The notes under the pieces: model-generated | The model's database searches: none | Seen by the model: the letters and a program-made list of their open reading frames with translations, nothing else | What the model was told of the DNA's origin: nothing | Part shown: positions 21,467 through 29,862 of the stretch, one piece after another | Numbering within the stretch: position 1 is the first letter of the stretch | Layout of the letters: each line of letters opens with the position of its first letter | Program-made: the position numbers and the translations under genes | DNA from: Sphingomonas zeae | GTDB lineage: Bacteria > Pseudomonadota > Alphaproteobacteria > Sphingomonadales > Sphingomonadaceae | Assembly (NCBI RefSeq): GCF_014197135.1 | Contig: NZ_JACIFA010000004.1 | Coordinates: forward strand, 268,709 to 332,708 | Direction of reading: 5' to 3' | Length of the DNA: 64,000 nucleotides

Positions 21467-21598
21467 TCCTCCCCGGTACGGGGAGGTGGCAGGCCGAAGG
21501 CCTGACGGCGGGGCGTGCCTTCATGGACGTCCTACGTGGAAGCCCCCCGCCACCATCGATTCCTGGCGGTTCCCCTTCCCTGCGAAGGGAGGAATAGA
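21467..21598. repeat. Mosaic CTCCCC-type intergenic repeat, copy 3
   Basis: Between the convergent nudC and pheA. It opens TCCTCCCCGGTACGGGGAGG and closes CCTTCCCTGCGAAGGGAGG, so both ends are small hairpins. In between are GGCAGGCCGAAGGCCTGACG and a GGAAGCCCCCCGCC module shared with copies 2 and 4. Confidence 0.72.
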
Positions 21599-22489
21599 TT
21601 ACCCCCGCTGTCGCGCCTGGGCATAGGTGCCCAGCACCCGCACCCATTTGCTGTGGAAGCCGAGTTCCTCGATCGCGCGGTCGAAGGCCGCTTCGCCGGG
21701 GCGTCCGACCACGTCGCAATAAAACTCCGTCGCCGCGAAGCTGCTGCCGCGCTGATAACTTTCCAGCTTGGTCATGTTGACGCCGTTGGTCGCGAATCCG
21801 CCCATCGCCTTGTAGAGTGCGGCGGGAATATTCTTCACTTCGAAGATCAGGCTGGTCATCCAGGGGCCGTCGCCCACCGGCGGCTGGCCACCCCGCGCCA
21901 ACACGACGAAGCGGGTCATGTTACGCTCGCCGTCCGAAATATCCTCGGCCAGCAGGTTCAGGCCGTACAGCTCGGCGGCACGCGGCGGGGCGAGCGCGGC
22001 GACGCGCGGATCGTTCATCTCCGCGACCCGCGCTGCAGCGCCCGCGGTGTCGGCATAGGCGATCGGGCGAATGCCGTGCGCGCGCAGCCAGTGGCGACAC
22101 TGGCCCAGCGCCTGCGGATGACTCATCGCCTCGACCAGCCCGTCGCGCCCGCCGGTGGCCATCAGCGCGTGGCGGATCGACAGGAAATGCTCGCCGGTGA
22201 TGACGAGCCCGGATTCGGGGAGCAGGAAATGGATGTCGGCGACGCGCCCGTGCAGCGAATTTTCGATCGGAATGATCGCGCGGTCGGCCTTGCCGGTCTT
22301 CACCGCCTCCAGCGCGTCGGCGAAATCGAAACAGGGCAGGGGCAGGCCGTCCGGAAACACCTCGGTCGCCGCGACATGGCTGTTGGCGCCGGGCGCGCCC
22401 TGAAAGGCGACGGCACGGGCCGGTTCAGCCAAGGCGGCGGCGGTCATCGCCTCGACGATCGGACGGGCGGGGGCGGCGTAATTGTCCAT
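21599..22489 (-). CDS. pheA: Prephenate dehydratase
   Basis: Converts prephenate to phenylpyruvate in phenylalanine synthesis. 296 residues, monofunctional (no chorismate mutase domain). The catalytic domain has AFQGAPGANSHVAATEVFP, IPIENSLHGRVADIHFLL and the TRF motif in ERNMTRFVVLA. The ACT regulatory domain includes KNIPAALYKAMGGFATNGVN and the ESYQRGSS phenylalanine-binding segment (ESRP in many homologues), so feedback inhibition is likely. The first 25 residues are an Ala-rich extension and the true start could be further in. No leader peptide or attenuator was seen upstream. Confidence 0.93.
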   Translation of the reverse strand: MDNYAAPARPIVEAMTAAALAEPARAVAFQGAPGANSHVAATEVFPDGLPLPCFDFADALEAVKTGKADRAIIPIENSLHGRVADIHFLLPESGLVITGEHFLSIRHALMATGGRDGLVEAMSHPQALGQCRHWLRAHGIRPIAYADTAGAAARVAEMNDPRVAALAPPRAAELYGLNLLAEDISDGERNMTRFVVLARGGQPPVGDGPWMTSLIFEVKNIPAALYKAMGGFATNGVNMTKLESYQRGSSFAATEFYCDVVGRPGEAAFDRAIEELGFHSKWVRVLGTYAQARQRG

Positions 22490-22606
22490 GGGTCAGCGGC
22501 GTAAAGCGCGCGCGTCACACGATCAAGGGAAGCAGAACTTGCCGTTCGCGAAAGCCGCACCTAAGGTTCGCGTTCAGGAGAGATATTGGCGGGGCAGCGA
22601 AACGCG

Positions 22607-23317
22607 ATGGACCTAAAGACCAATACGATCGCGGGATGGGTGCTGGGTGCGGCAGGCACCGCATTAGGCCTTTCGATCGTCGGCGGCATGATCTTCCACG
22701 AAGAACGCCCCGAAAAAATGGGCTATGCGATTGAGGGCGTAGAGGCAGAGGGCGCGGGCGGTGGTGCCGCCGAAGTGCCGATCGCCTCGCTGCTGCCGAC
22801 CGCCGACGCGGCCAAGGGCGCGGAAGTGTTTAAGAAATGCGCCGCGTGCCACACCATCAACCAGGGTGGCGCGAACGGCATCGGCCCCAATCTCTATGCC
22901 ACGATGGGCGAGGCGATCGCGCAAGGGAAAGCGGGCTTCGCCTTCTCCGACGCGCTGAAGGCGGTCGGCGGCAAATGGGACTGGGACAAGATGAATGCGT
23001 GGCTGACCTCTCCGCGCAAATTCGCACCCGGCACCAAGATGACCTTTGCCGGGCTTTCCAACCCGCAGGACCGTGCGAACGTCATCCTGTACCTCAACCA
23101 GCAGGGATCGAACCTGCCGCTCCCGGCCGCTCCGGCGGCCAAGGCCGAACCAGCGGCGGGTGACGCCCCGGCCAATGGCGCGGATGCGGCGGTCAACAAG
23201 GTCGAGGAGGATGTGCGCGGCGACACTGGATCGATCGCCAATACCGGTACGCCCGCCAAGGGCGCGCCCTCGGTCGATCCCCAGGCCGCCGTGGAGGGAG
23301 CCAAGGCGCCCCGTTAA
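22607..23317 (+). CDS. Membrane-anchored class I cytochrome c (c552/CycM type)
   Basis: Electron carrier probably shuttling between the bc1 complex and a terminal oxidase. About 236 residues. An N-terminal anchor ([20 protein letters not shown]) precedes a linker and the haem domain: CAACH for covalent haem, [12 protein letters not shown], and the axial Met in [10 protein letters not shown]. The last 60 residues are an Ala/Pro-rich tail without a known fold. The ATG at 22607 is chosen because it gives the usual [15 protein letters not shown] start; a TTG at 22586 has a stronger AGGAGA in front and remains possible. The stop overlaps the next gene by one base. Confidence 0.88.
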   Translation: MDLKTNTIAGWVLGAAGTALGLSIVGGMIFHEERPEKMGYAIEGVEAEGAGGGAAEVPIASLLPTADAAKGAEVFKKCAACHTINQGGANGIGPNLYATMGEAIAQGKAGFAFSDALKAVGGKWDWDKMNAWLTSPRKFAPGTKMTFAGLSNPQDRANVILYLNQQGSNLPLPAAPAAKAEPAAGDAPANGADAAVNKVEEDVRGDTGSIANTGTPAKGAPSVDPQAAVEGAKAPR

Positions 23318-24363
23318 TGGGGGTTCCGGGCGATTTGAGCCTTGACCTGCCGATCCTGCAAGCGCCCATGGCGGGAGTGTCGACGCCCGCCATGGCAGCG
23401 GCGGTGAATGCGGGCGGCGGGCTGGGCGCGATCGCGATCGGGGCGAGCGATACGGCGGCTGCGGCGCGGATGCTCGCCGAGACGCGCGAGCGGACCGATC
23501 GGCCGTTCAACGTCAACCTCTTCGTCCATGCCCCGCCCATGCCCGATCCGGCGCGCGAGGCGGCGTGGTGCGACGCGCTTCGCCCCGCCTTCGCCCGGTT
23601 CGACGCCAAGCCGCCAGCCGCGTTGCGCGCAATCTACCCCAGCTTTGCGCAGGACGATGCAATGCTGGCGCTGCTGGTCGAAGCGAAACCGGCGGTGGTC
23701 AGCTTTCACTTCGACCTGCCAGATGGTCCCCGCATCGCCGCGTTGAAACAGGCGGGATGCCGGTTGCTGGCCAGCGTGACCTCGCTAGCCGAGGCGCAGG
23801 CGGCCGAGCGTGCCGGGATCGATGTGCTGGTCGCGCAAGGATATGAGGCGGGCGGCCATCGTGGTGTCTTCGATCCCGATGCAGCGGACGATCGGCTGGG
23901 CACGCTGGCGCTGGCCCGGTTGCTGGTGATGCGGACGCGGCTGCCGGTAATCGCGGCCGGCGGGATCATGGACGGTGCGGGCGTGTCGGCGGTTCTAGCG
24001 CTGGGTGTGGTCGCGGCGCAGCTGGGGACGGCCTTCATCGCCTGTCCCGAAAGCGCGGCGGACGCTTCCTACCGCGCGGCGCTGATGGGGGAAGGAGCCG
24101 CGCATACGGTGATGACCCGCGCGATTTCGGGGCGGCCGGCGCGGTGCCTGGCCAATCGTTTCACCGCGCTGGACGAGACCTTGACGGCGGCAGTGCCCGA
24201 TTATCCGATTGCCTATGACGCGGGGAAGGCGCTGAATGCCGTTGCCAAGGCGCGGGGCGAAGACGGTTACGGGGCGCAATGGGCGGGGCAGGGGGCGCCG
24301 CTGGCCCGCGCCATGCCTGCTGCAGCGCTGGTTCGGACGATTGCGGGCGAGATGCGGGGGTAG
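23317..24363 (+). CDS. Nitronate monooxygenase family protein
   Basis: FMN-dependent TIM-barrel enzyme of about 348 residues, annotated in the nitronate monooxygenase / 2-nitropropane dioxygenase family. Visible are [20 protein letters not shown] at the start, [20 protein letters not shown] (FMN site, with the family's conserved His) and [20 protein letters not shown] plus [11 protein letters not shown] near the C-terminus. Known members oxidise alkyl nitronates; related ones are quinone reductases, so the substrate is uncertain. Its ATG overlaps the cytochrome c stop (TAATG). Confidence 0.87.
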   Translation: MGVPGDLSLDLPILQAPMAGVSTPAMAAAVNAGGGLGAIAIGASDTAAAARMLAETRERTDRPFNVNLFVHAPPMPDPAREAAWCDALRPAFARFDAKPPAALRAIYPSFAQDDAMLALLVEAKPAVVSFHFDLPDGPRIAALKQAGCRLLASVTSLAEAQAAERAGIDVLVAQGYEAGGHRGVFDPDAADDRLGTLALARLLVMRTRLPVIAAGGIMDGAGVSAVLALGVVAAQLGTAFIACPESAADASYRAALMGEGAAHTVMTRAISGRPARCLANRFTALDETLTAAVPDYPIAYDAGKALNAVAKARGEDGYGAQWAGQGAPLARAMPAAALVRTIAGEMRG

Positions 24364-24376
24364 GTGGGGGCGGGGG

Positions 24377-24412
24377 CTTCGACTTCACTCAGCCTGAGCG
24401 AAGCCGAAGGCC
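24377..24412. repeat. CAGCCTGAGCGAAG-type palindromic repeat, best copy
   Basis: CTTCGACTTCACTCAGC followed by CTGAGCGAAGCCGAAG is an imperfect palindrome with two mismatches and almost no loop. Copies or halves occur at 4781, 11703, 16037, 26741, 35156, 35233, 57561 and 57610. It lies downstream of the nitronate monooxygenase gene and could act as its terminator. Confidence 0.75.
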
Positions 24413-24463
24413 AAGGAAACCAGGGGGGATGCACCCGAACCACCACTCCGCTAGACCTGTGAC

Positions 24464-25282
24464 ATGATCACCAAGCCCCCCATCGGTCGCGATACGCGGC
24501 TGTGCATGTCGCTGTCGGCCAGGCCCGGCAATTTCGGGTCGCGCTTCCACAACCGGCTCTATGAGCTGACTGGACTCGACTATGTCTACAAGTCGTTCAG
24601 CACGACCGATCTGGCGGCGGCGGTGGGCGGCATACGGGCGCTGAACATTCGCGGCTGTGCCATCTCCATGCCGTTCAAGGAGGCGGTCATTCCGTTGCTC
24701 GACGGGCTGGCCGGATCGGCAGCGGCGATCGACAGCGTCAATACCATCGTCAACGATGACGGGCGGCTGACCGGTTACAACACCGATTATGCCGCGGTCG
24801 TCGAACTGATTGCTGATATCGACCGCAACACGCCCTTTGTCCTGCGCGGATCGGGCGGGATGGCGAAGGCGGTAGCGGCGGCCTTGCGCGATTCTGGCTT
24901 CACGAACGGTCGCATCGTCGCGCGTAACGAGGCGCTTGGACGTGCACTGGCGGAGCTTTACGGATTCGGCTGGGCTTCGGAACTGGGCGAGGGCGCGCCG
25001 TTGCTCATCAACGTCACGCCGATCGGCATGACCGGGGGAAATGAGCAGCAGCTCGCTTTCCCCGAGGCGATGATCGCGCGGGCGGAAATCGCCTTCGACG
25101 TGGTGCAATATCCCCCGGAAACGCGCTTCCTGACCGTCGCGCGAGACATGGGCAAGCGGGTGATTACCGGCACCCAGGTCGCAACCATCCAGGCGCTCGA
25201 ACAATTCGTCCTCTACACCGGCGTCCGCCCGACGCCCGAGCAGGTGCGGGAGGCGGCGGACTATGCCTATTGCCTGGGGTGA
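24464..25282 (+). CDS. Shikimate dehydrogenase-like protein
   Basis: NAD(P)-dependent dehydrogenase of the AroE/YdiB superfamily, about 272 residues. In place of the usual NVTxPxK the substrate loop reads AISMPFKEA, keeping the catalytic Lys; the partner Asp is in TGYNTDYAAV. The dinucleotide site is LRGSGGMAKAVAAAL. The divergent loop and N-terminus (MSLSARPGNFGSRFHN) suggest the shikimate dehydrogenase-like (HI0607-type) branch rather than the biosynthetic AroE, so a role in aromatic synthesis is not assured. It ends 3 bp from the convergent EVE gene. Confidence 0.85.
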   Translation: MITKPPIGRDTRLCMSLSARPGNFGSRFHNRLYELTGLDYVYKSFSTTDLAAAVGGIRALNIRGCAISMPFKEAVIPLLDGLAGSAAAIDSVNTIVNDDGRLTGYNTDYAAVVELIADIDRNTPFVLRGSGGMAKAVAAALRDSGFTNGRIVARNEALGRALAELYGFGWASELGEGAPLLINVTPIGMTGGNEQQLAFPEAMIARAEIAFDVVQYPPETRFLTVARDMGKRVITGTQVATIQALEQFVLYTGVRPTPEQVREAADYAYCLG

Positions 25283-25285
25283 CGG

Positions 25286-25687
25286 TCAAAGCCCCGCCAT
25301 CGTCATCAGAACGGTCCACTCGGCTTCGCCGACCGGCGACACCGACAGGCGGGACTGGCGCAGCATCGGCAGGTCAGCGAGCTTGGCCTCTGCCTTCATC
25401 GCTGTCAGCGTGACGGAGCAGGGCAATGGCCGGTCGGGCGCGATCTCGACCGAGACCCAGCGCCCGTCATCGCCATCGGCTTTCGCGGCGCGGGTGATGG
25501 TCGCGATCCCCACCGCCGCCTTGTCCTTGCCGCTGTGATAGAAGATCGCCGAATCGCCCGGCTTCATGCCACGCAGATGCCCGGCGGCGGCTGCGTTGCG
25601 AACGCCGTCCCATTCGGTCCGCCCGTCGCGGACCAGATCGGCCCAGCCATTGCTGTCCGCTTCCGACTTCAACAGCCAATAGGCCAT
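25286..25687 (-). CDS. EVE domain-containing protein
   Basis: About 133 residues forming a single EVE domain, a PUA-like fold. The start AYWLLKSEADSNGWADLVRDG, the WDGVRNAAAAGHLRGMKPGD stretch, IFYHSGKDKAAVGIATI and the closing LRQSRLSVSPVGEAEW are typical of the family. EVE domains are thought to bind modified bases in DNA or RNA, and some are fused to restriction-type systems; this one is a stand-alone housekeeping type. No obvious operon partner. Confidence 0.92.
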   Translation of the reverse strand: MAYWLLKSEADSNGWADLVRDGRTEWDGVRNAAAAGHLRGMKPGDSAIFYHSGKDKAAVGIATITRAAKADGDDGRWVSVEIAPDRPLPCSVTLTAMKAEAKLADLPMLRQSRLSVSPVGEAEWTVLMTMAGL

Positions 25688-25827
25688 GGCCGCGCGCTCC
25701 TCCTGAACCGCAACTAAACGCTACATTCCGTATCCATTCAGCCCTATCATGGCAGGGAAGGCAACACGGACGCCATGGGCGCGTTTTGCCATCAGCGGAC
25801 CGGGCGTATCAGTATCGGAGGTTCGGT

Positions 25828-26208
25828 ATGAACGGAGTGTTGAAGAAGCTGGGGTTGGGCCTGGCCTTGGGGGCTACCGCGCTCACGGCGGCGGCTCCAG
25901 CCGAGGCGCAGCGTTGGGGCCGGGGCTGGGGCGGCTATTACCACCGCGATCGCGGCGGCGACGCCGTCGCGGGCGCGCTGCTGGGCGGCATCGTCGGCCT
26001 GGGCGTCGGGGCTGCGATCGCGAGCAGCAACCGGCCGCGCTATGTCGATCGCGGCTATTATTATAATCGCGGCTACGACCCCTATTATGCGCCGCCGCCC
26101 CCGCCGCCGGTGGTCTATGAATATCGCAGCTATGCGCCGCGCTGCTGGAACGACTGGCGGTGGGACCCTTATTGGGGGCGTAGCGTGCCCGTCCGGGTCT
26201 GTAACTGA
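25828..26208 (+). CDS. Exported glycine-zipper, Tyr/Pro-rich small protein
   Basis: 126 residues, function unknown. GGAGG stands 6 bases before the ATG at 25828. A signal peptide (LGLGLALGATALTAAAPAEA) is followed by RWGRGWGGYYHRDRGGD, then a glycine-zipper segment AGALLGGIVGLGVGAAIA of the kind that inserts in or spans membranes, a Tyr/Arg-rich stretch and a run of about seven Pro. Two Cys near the C-terminus could form a disulfide. Similar envelope proteins are common in sphingomonads, with no known role. Confidence 0.75.
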   Translation: MNGVLKKLGLGLALGATALTAAAPAEAQRWGRGWGGYYHRDRGGDAVAGALLGGIVGLGVGAAIASSNRPRYVDRGYYYNRGYDPYYAPPPPPPVVYEYRSYAPRCWNDWRWDPYWGRSVPVRVCN

Positions 26209-26285
26209 GCATGACGGCGGCGTCGGGACCATCCCGACGCCGCTTTTGCTTGGCAGCGCCCTCGAGTCGGCGTTAAGGCGCAGGC

Positions 26286-26564
26286 ATGACCGATACCGTT
26301 CCCGATCGCTTGTCCACCAACCCGGACAGCCCCTATTTCGACCAGGACCTCCTCCAGCGTGGGGTCGGCATCCGCTTCAAGGGCAATGAGCGCCGCGACG
26401 TCGAGGAATATTGCATTTCCGAAGGCTGGATTCGCGTCGCGCTGGGCAAGAAGGTCGACCGTCACGGCCGCCCGCTGACCCTGAAGCTGAACGGCGAGGT
26501 CGAGGCGTGGATCGAAAATCCGGCCGATGACGCCGAAGAAGGTTCGGAAGAAGCGCGCGGTTAA
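26286..26564 (+). CDS. DUF3297 family protein
   Basis: 92-residue acidic cytosolic protein. The conserved core DRLSTNPDSPYFDQDLLQRG, GIRFKGNERRDVEEYCISEG and WIRVALGKKVDRHGRPLT is characteristic of DUF3297, a family widespread in Proteobacteria and without a known function. The last dozen residues are acidic. It is monocistronic, and the 26-bp inverted repeat follows immediately after its stop. Confidence 0.88.
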   Translation: MTDTVPDRLSTNPDSPYFDQDLLQRGVGIRFKGNERRDVEEYCISEGWIRVALGKKVDRHGRPLTLKLNGEVEAWIENPADDAEEGSEEARG

Positions 26565-26575
26565 GATTCTGGACC

Positions 26576-26684
26576 ACCCCGGCGAAGGCCGGGGTCCAGT
26601 TACTATGTGCGGGCGACTGTATCCCGCGCGCCGATTGACGCGCCACCGGCGTTAGAGAAACTGGACCCCGGCCTTCGCCGGGGT
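26576..26684. repeat. Perfect 26-bp inverted repeat with 57-bp loop
   Basis: The left arm 26576-26601 (ACCCCGGCGAAGG..GTCCAGTT) is exactly complementary in reverse to the right arm 26659-26684. Each arm also contains an inner palindrome around GGCGAAGGCC. The 57-bp loop has no reading frame of note. It begins 12 bp after the DUF3297 stop. The structure resembles a miniature inverted-repeat element or long-stem terminator; no target duplication was found at its edges. Confidence 0.85.
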
Positions 26685-26740
26685 ACGGCCTGGCATTCGC
26701 AGGGGCTGGTATAATGAGGGCAAGTGAACTCGTCACCCCC

Positions 26741-26770
26741 CGTTCAGGCTGAGGGAAGTTGAAGCCCAAG
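26741..26770. repeat. CAGCCTGAGCGAAG-type repeat, diverged copy
   Basis: CGTTCAGGCTGAGGGAAGTT plus GAAGCCCAAG matches the dispersed palindrome with several changes. It lies about 40 bp before the stop of the minus-strand ABC-F gene. Confidence 0.55.
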
Positions 26771-26807
26771 GGATACCCTCACCCCGCACCGACGTCGCTC
26801 AGGTCGC

Positions 26808-28670
26808 TCAAGCCGCCTCCATCGCCTCGCCCGCTTCCATCCAGCGCACTTCCGCCTCGGCCAGCTTGTCGACCACTTCGGCGCGGCGCTTGTTCAACTC
26901 GCCCATCGACAGTTTGGCATGGCGCGGTTCGGCCGCTGCGGGATCGTTCATCGCCTTGTCCAGCGCATCGCGCTCGCGGGTCAGCTTGGCCATCTCGTCC
27001 TCGATGCCGCGCAGCGTCTTCTTCATCGCGTTGAAGCGTTCGCGTTGCTCGGCGGAGGCCTTCTTGCTCGCCGCCCGGTCCGCCTTGGATGCGGCATCGC
27101 CCTGGCCCGCATCGCCCTTCAGAACGAAGGCGATGTAATCGTCGAGCGACCCGTCGAACTCCTTCGCCGTGCCATTGTCGACCAGCACCAGCCGGTCCGC
27201 CGTCATCTCCAGCATGTGGCGATCATGGCTGACCAGCACGACCGTGCCCTTGTACATGTTGAGCGCCTGGACCAGCGCCTCGCGCGCGTCGACGTCGAGG
27301 TGGTTGGTCGGCTCGTCGAGGATCAGCATGTGCGGCGCGTCGCGGGTGATGAGCGCCAGCGCCAGGCGGGCACGCTCGCCGCCCGACAGCTTGCCGACCT
27401 TGGTCGTCGCCTTGTCGCCCGAAAAGCCGAACCGGCCCAGCTGCGCGCGCACCGCCGCCGGAGTCGCGCCGCGCATGATGCGCGTCATATGTTCCAGCGG
27501 CGTATCGTCGGTGTCGAGTTCCTCGACCTGATACTGGGTGAAATAGCCCACCCGCATCTTGCCGCTCGAGTTCATGTCGCCTTCCATCGGCGTCAGCTGC
27601 GCGGCGAGCAGGCGGGCGAGCGTCGTCTTACCGTTACCGTTGCGACCCAGCAGCGCGATCCGGTCGTCCGGGTCTATGCGCAGGTTCAGCCGCTTCAGGA
27701 TCGGCGTCTCGGCATAGCCCACGCTCGCCAGGTCCAGCGTGATGAGCGGCGGGCGCAGCTGATCGGGATCGGGGAAGTCGAAGGATAGCGACGGGTCGTT
27801 CGCCATCTCGGCGATCGGCTGCATCTTGGACAGCATCTTGGCGCGGCTCTGCGCCTGCTTGGCGGTCGACGCGCGGGCCGAGTTGCGGGCGATATAGTCC
27901 TGCAACTTGGCGCGCTGCGCATCCTGATTCGCCTTGGCGGCGGCGAGCTGTGCCATGCGCTCGGCACGCTGGCGCTCGAACGAATCATAGCCGCCGGGAT
28001 AAAGCGTCACCTTGCCGCCCTGCAGGTGCAGGATATGGTCGACGACATTGTTTAGGAAGTCACGTTCATGGCTGACCAGCAGGATCGTCGCGCGATAGGA
28101 TTTGAGGAAATCCTCCAGCCACATCACCGCTTCGAGGTCGAGGTGGTTCGACGGTTCGTCGAGCAGCAACACGTCGGGCGCGGAGAACAGGAGGGCGGCG
28201 AGCGCCACGCGCATCTTCCAGCCGCCCGAATAGCTGGACAGCGGGCGGGCCTGCATCGCCTCGTCAAAGCCCAGGCCCTGCAGGATGCTGGAGGCACGCG
28301 CGGGCGCGGTATAGGCGTCGATCGCGATCAGCCGCTCATAGATGTCGCCCAGCTTTTCCGGGTCGCTTTCGGTCTCGCTGCGCTCCATCAGTTCGGCGCG
28401 CTCGATATCGGCCGCGAGCACCGTCTCGAACGGGGTGGCGGTGCCGTCGGGGGCCTCCTGCGCGATATAGCCCAAGCGCGCGCCCTTGGGCATCTCGCAG
28501 GCGCCGTCATCGGCCTCCAACTGGCCCGCGATCACACGGACCAGAGTCGACTTGCCAGCCCCGTTGCGACCGATCAGACCGACTCGGCTGCCGGGGGGGA
28601 GCGCCGCGGATGCGCCGTCGAGGATCGTGCGGCCGCCCAGGCGCACGGTGATGCCATTCAGATTAAGCAT
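26808..28670 (-). CDS. ABC-F family ATPase (YheS/Uup-like)
   Basis: 620-residue soluble protein with two ABC ATPase domains and no membrane segment, hence a ribosome-associated ABC-F factor rather than a transporter. The first Walker A is GLIGRNGAGKSTLVRV, its signature is LSSYSGGWKMRVALA, and the second Walker A is ALLGRNGNGKTTLARL, with LSGGERARLALAL and ILDEPTNHLD. The inter-domain linker (QDAQRAKLQDYIARNSARAS) and a C-terminal helical region (RERFNAMKKTLRGIEDEMAK) are typical of YheS. Members relieve stalled ribosomes. The ATG at 28670 begins MLNLNGITVRLGG. Confidence 0.92.
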   Translation of the reverse strand: MLNLNGITVRLGGRTILDGASAALPPGSRVGLIGRNGAGKSTLVRVIAGQLEADDGACEMPKGARLGYIAQEAPDGTATPFETVLAADIERAELMERSETESDPEKLGDIYERLIAIDAYTAPARASSILQGLGFDEAMQARPLSSYSGGWKMRVALAALLFSAPDVLLLDEPSNHLDLEAVMWLEDFLKSYRATILLVSHERDFLNNVVDHILHLQGGKVTLYPGGYDSFERQRAERMAQLAAAKANQDAQRAKLQDYIARNSARASTAKQAQSRAKMLSKMQPIAEMANDPSLSFDFPDPDQLRPPLITLDLASVGYAETPILKRLNLRIDPDDRIALLGRNGNGKTTLARLLAAQLTPMEGDMNSSGKMRVGYFTQYQVEELDTDDTPLEHMTRIMRGATPAAVRAQLGRFGFSGDKATTKVGKLSGGERARLALALITRDAPHMLILDEPTNHLDVDAREALVQALNMYKGTVVLVSHDRHMLEMTADRLVLVDNGTAKEFDGSLDDYIAFVLKGDAGQGDAASKADRAASKKASAEQRERFNAMKKTLRGIEDEMAKLTRERDALDKAMNDPAAAEPRHAKLSMGELNKRRAEVVDKLAEAEVRWMEAGEAMEAA

Positions 28671-28711
28671 GGCGCGCGCCTAGCAAATTCCGGCGCGAAA
28701 GGGGAGGGGCG

Positions 28712-28904
28712 CATTATCCTCCCCGGCACGGAGAGGGTGTCAGGGCTTTGACGTGCCCCTGGCACGTCAAGATGGTACCGGGGTACCATCTCGCTCGCAT
28801 ACATCCGAAGGATGGTAGAGGGGGCGTCCCACACGGGGTGTCCTATGGGAAGCCCCCCTCCGTCAGCGCATTCTCGCTGCCGCCTCCCCGCCGGGGAGGG
28901 GTTG
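28712..28904. repeat. Mosaic CTCCCC-type intergenic repeat, copy 4 (long)
   Basis: The longest copy, about 190 bp. TCCTCCCCGGCACGGAGAGG opens it and CCTCCCCGCCGGGGAGGGG closes it. It contains an extra inner segment with two palindromes (TGACGTGCCCCTGGCACGTCA and GGTACCGGGGTACC) not present in copies 1-3, then the GATGGTAGAGGGGGCGTCCC and TGTCCTATGGGAAGCCCC modules. It lies between the ABC-F gene and the exported unknown, both on minus. Confidence 0.75.
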
Positions 28905-28907
28905 GGA

Positions 28908-29615
28908 TCAGCGCGCGGCCAGGCTGGTCGCGCCGGCGGGTGGCCAGTTCTGCGCCCCGCATTTCTTCACGACCCATTCCGCCCGCTTGTTCCAGCACAG
29001 GGCATCCAGGCGCGGCATGGTCGCGACGACATGCTCGCGGCCGATATAGCGCGGGAAACGCTGCTCGCCGTAAGGGACCAGGCTATTGCGCAGCTCGCGC
29101 ATCCGGTCGACCGCCAACTCGCCCAGATGGCCGCGGGGCGTGAAGACCGCCTGATGCAGGATCGACGCCGCGGTGGTGCAGAAACCAAGCTGCCCCGACA
29201 CCGACGAGAAGCTGGCATAGGTGCGCGTGCCATATTGGTCGAGCGCGTCCTGCCCGGCCTTCGCCGTCTTGTTCTGCCGTTTGAAATAGGCCCCGAGCGT
29301 ATCGAACGCGCCCTTCAGTTCGGCTTCGTGATCCTTCAGTGTCGCATTATAGTTGGCCACGGTCGTGAGCATCGGCTCGAATTGGCATTGCAACGCGGCG
29401 ACATTCAGCGCGGCGCGCATGTTCCACAGCAAGCCCGCGCGCAATTCCGCGGGAGTGGCGCCGGGCAGCGGCTGAGCGATGCCGGGTTCATCGCCTTGAA
29501 CGGGCTTTCCCTGAAAATTATAGGGCTGCAGGAAGAATTGCGCCGATGCGGGCGCCGCGGCACCCATCCCCCAAAACGCCACGCCAGCAACCAGCGCGGT
29601 ACGCACCACTTTCAT
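28908..29615 (-). CDS. Exported protein of unknown function
   Basis: About 235 residues from the ATG at 29615, where a signal peptide begins (VVRTALVAGVAFWGMGAAAPASA). The mature part is rich in helix, has four Cys (LQCQFEP, GFCTTAA, DALCWNKR, KKCGAQ) that could form two disulfides in the periplasm, and a long middle helix with NATLKDHEAELKGAFDTLG. I do not recognise a family. It is monocistronic between two non-coding stretches. Confidence 0.7.
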   Translation of the reverse strand: MKVVRTALVAGVAFWGMGAAAPASAQFFLQPYNFQGKPVQGDEPGIAQPLPGATPAELRAGLLWNMRAALNVAALQCQFEPMLTTVANYNATLKDHEAELKGAFDTLGAYFKRQNKTAKAGQDALDQYGTRTYASFSSVSGQLGFCTTAASILHQAVFTPRGHLGELAVDRMRELRNSLVPYGEQRFPRYIGREHVVATMPRLDALCWNKRAEWVVKKCGAQNWPPAGATSLAAR

Positions 29616-29802
29616 TGTGTTCCGATCCTTCCCCCGTAGGGCCTTCGAGCGTCCCGAAACATAACGCTTTTCAGCTTTTTTCCCAAACGGATTCACGCGG
29701 CGACAGCGATCCGAACAATCGCGTCGGTCGTTTCGGAGGGGAAGTGAAATTCGAACCTTTCGGGGACGACCACGGCCGGGCGACGGTCCGGGCTCGCCCA
29801 TG
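29616..29802. other. Intergenic region, nothing recognised
   Basis: The stretch between the exported unknown and the terminator of the Met-rich lipoprotein gene shows no supported gene. The promoter of the exported unknown should be here, but no confident -35/-10 pair was identified. Confidence 0.4.
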
Positions 29803-29836
29803 AAAAAGGGGCCGCCCGGTCGCCCGGACGGCCCCT
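29803..29836 (-). terminator. Rho-independent terminator of the Met-rich lipoprotein gene
   Basis: On the minus strand GGGGCCGTCCGGGCG and CGGGCGGCCCC form a strong stem, followed by TTTTTC. It lies about 30 bp after the stop at 29863. Confidence 0.85.
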
Positions 29837-29862
29837 CTCGTCGGGGATGACCCCAACGATGA

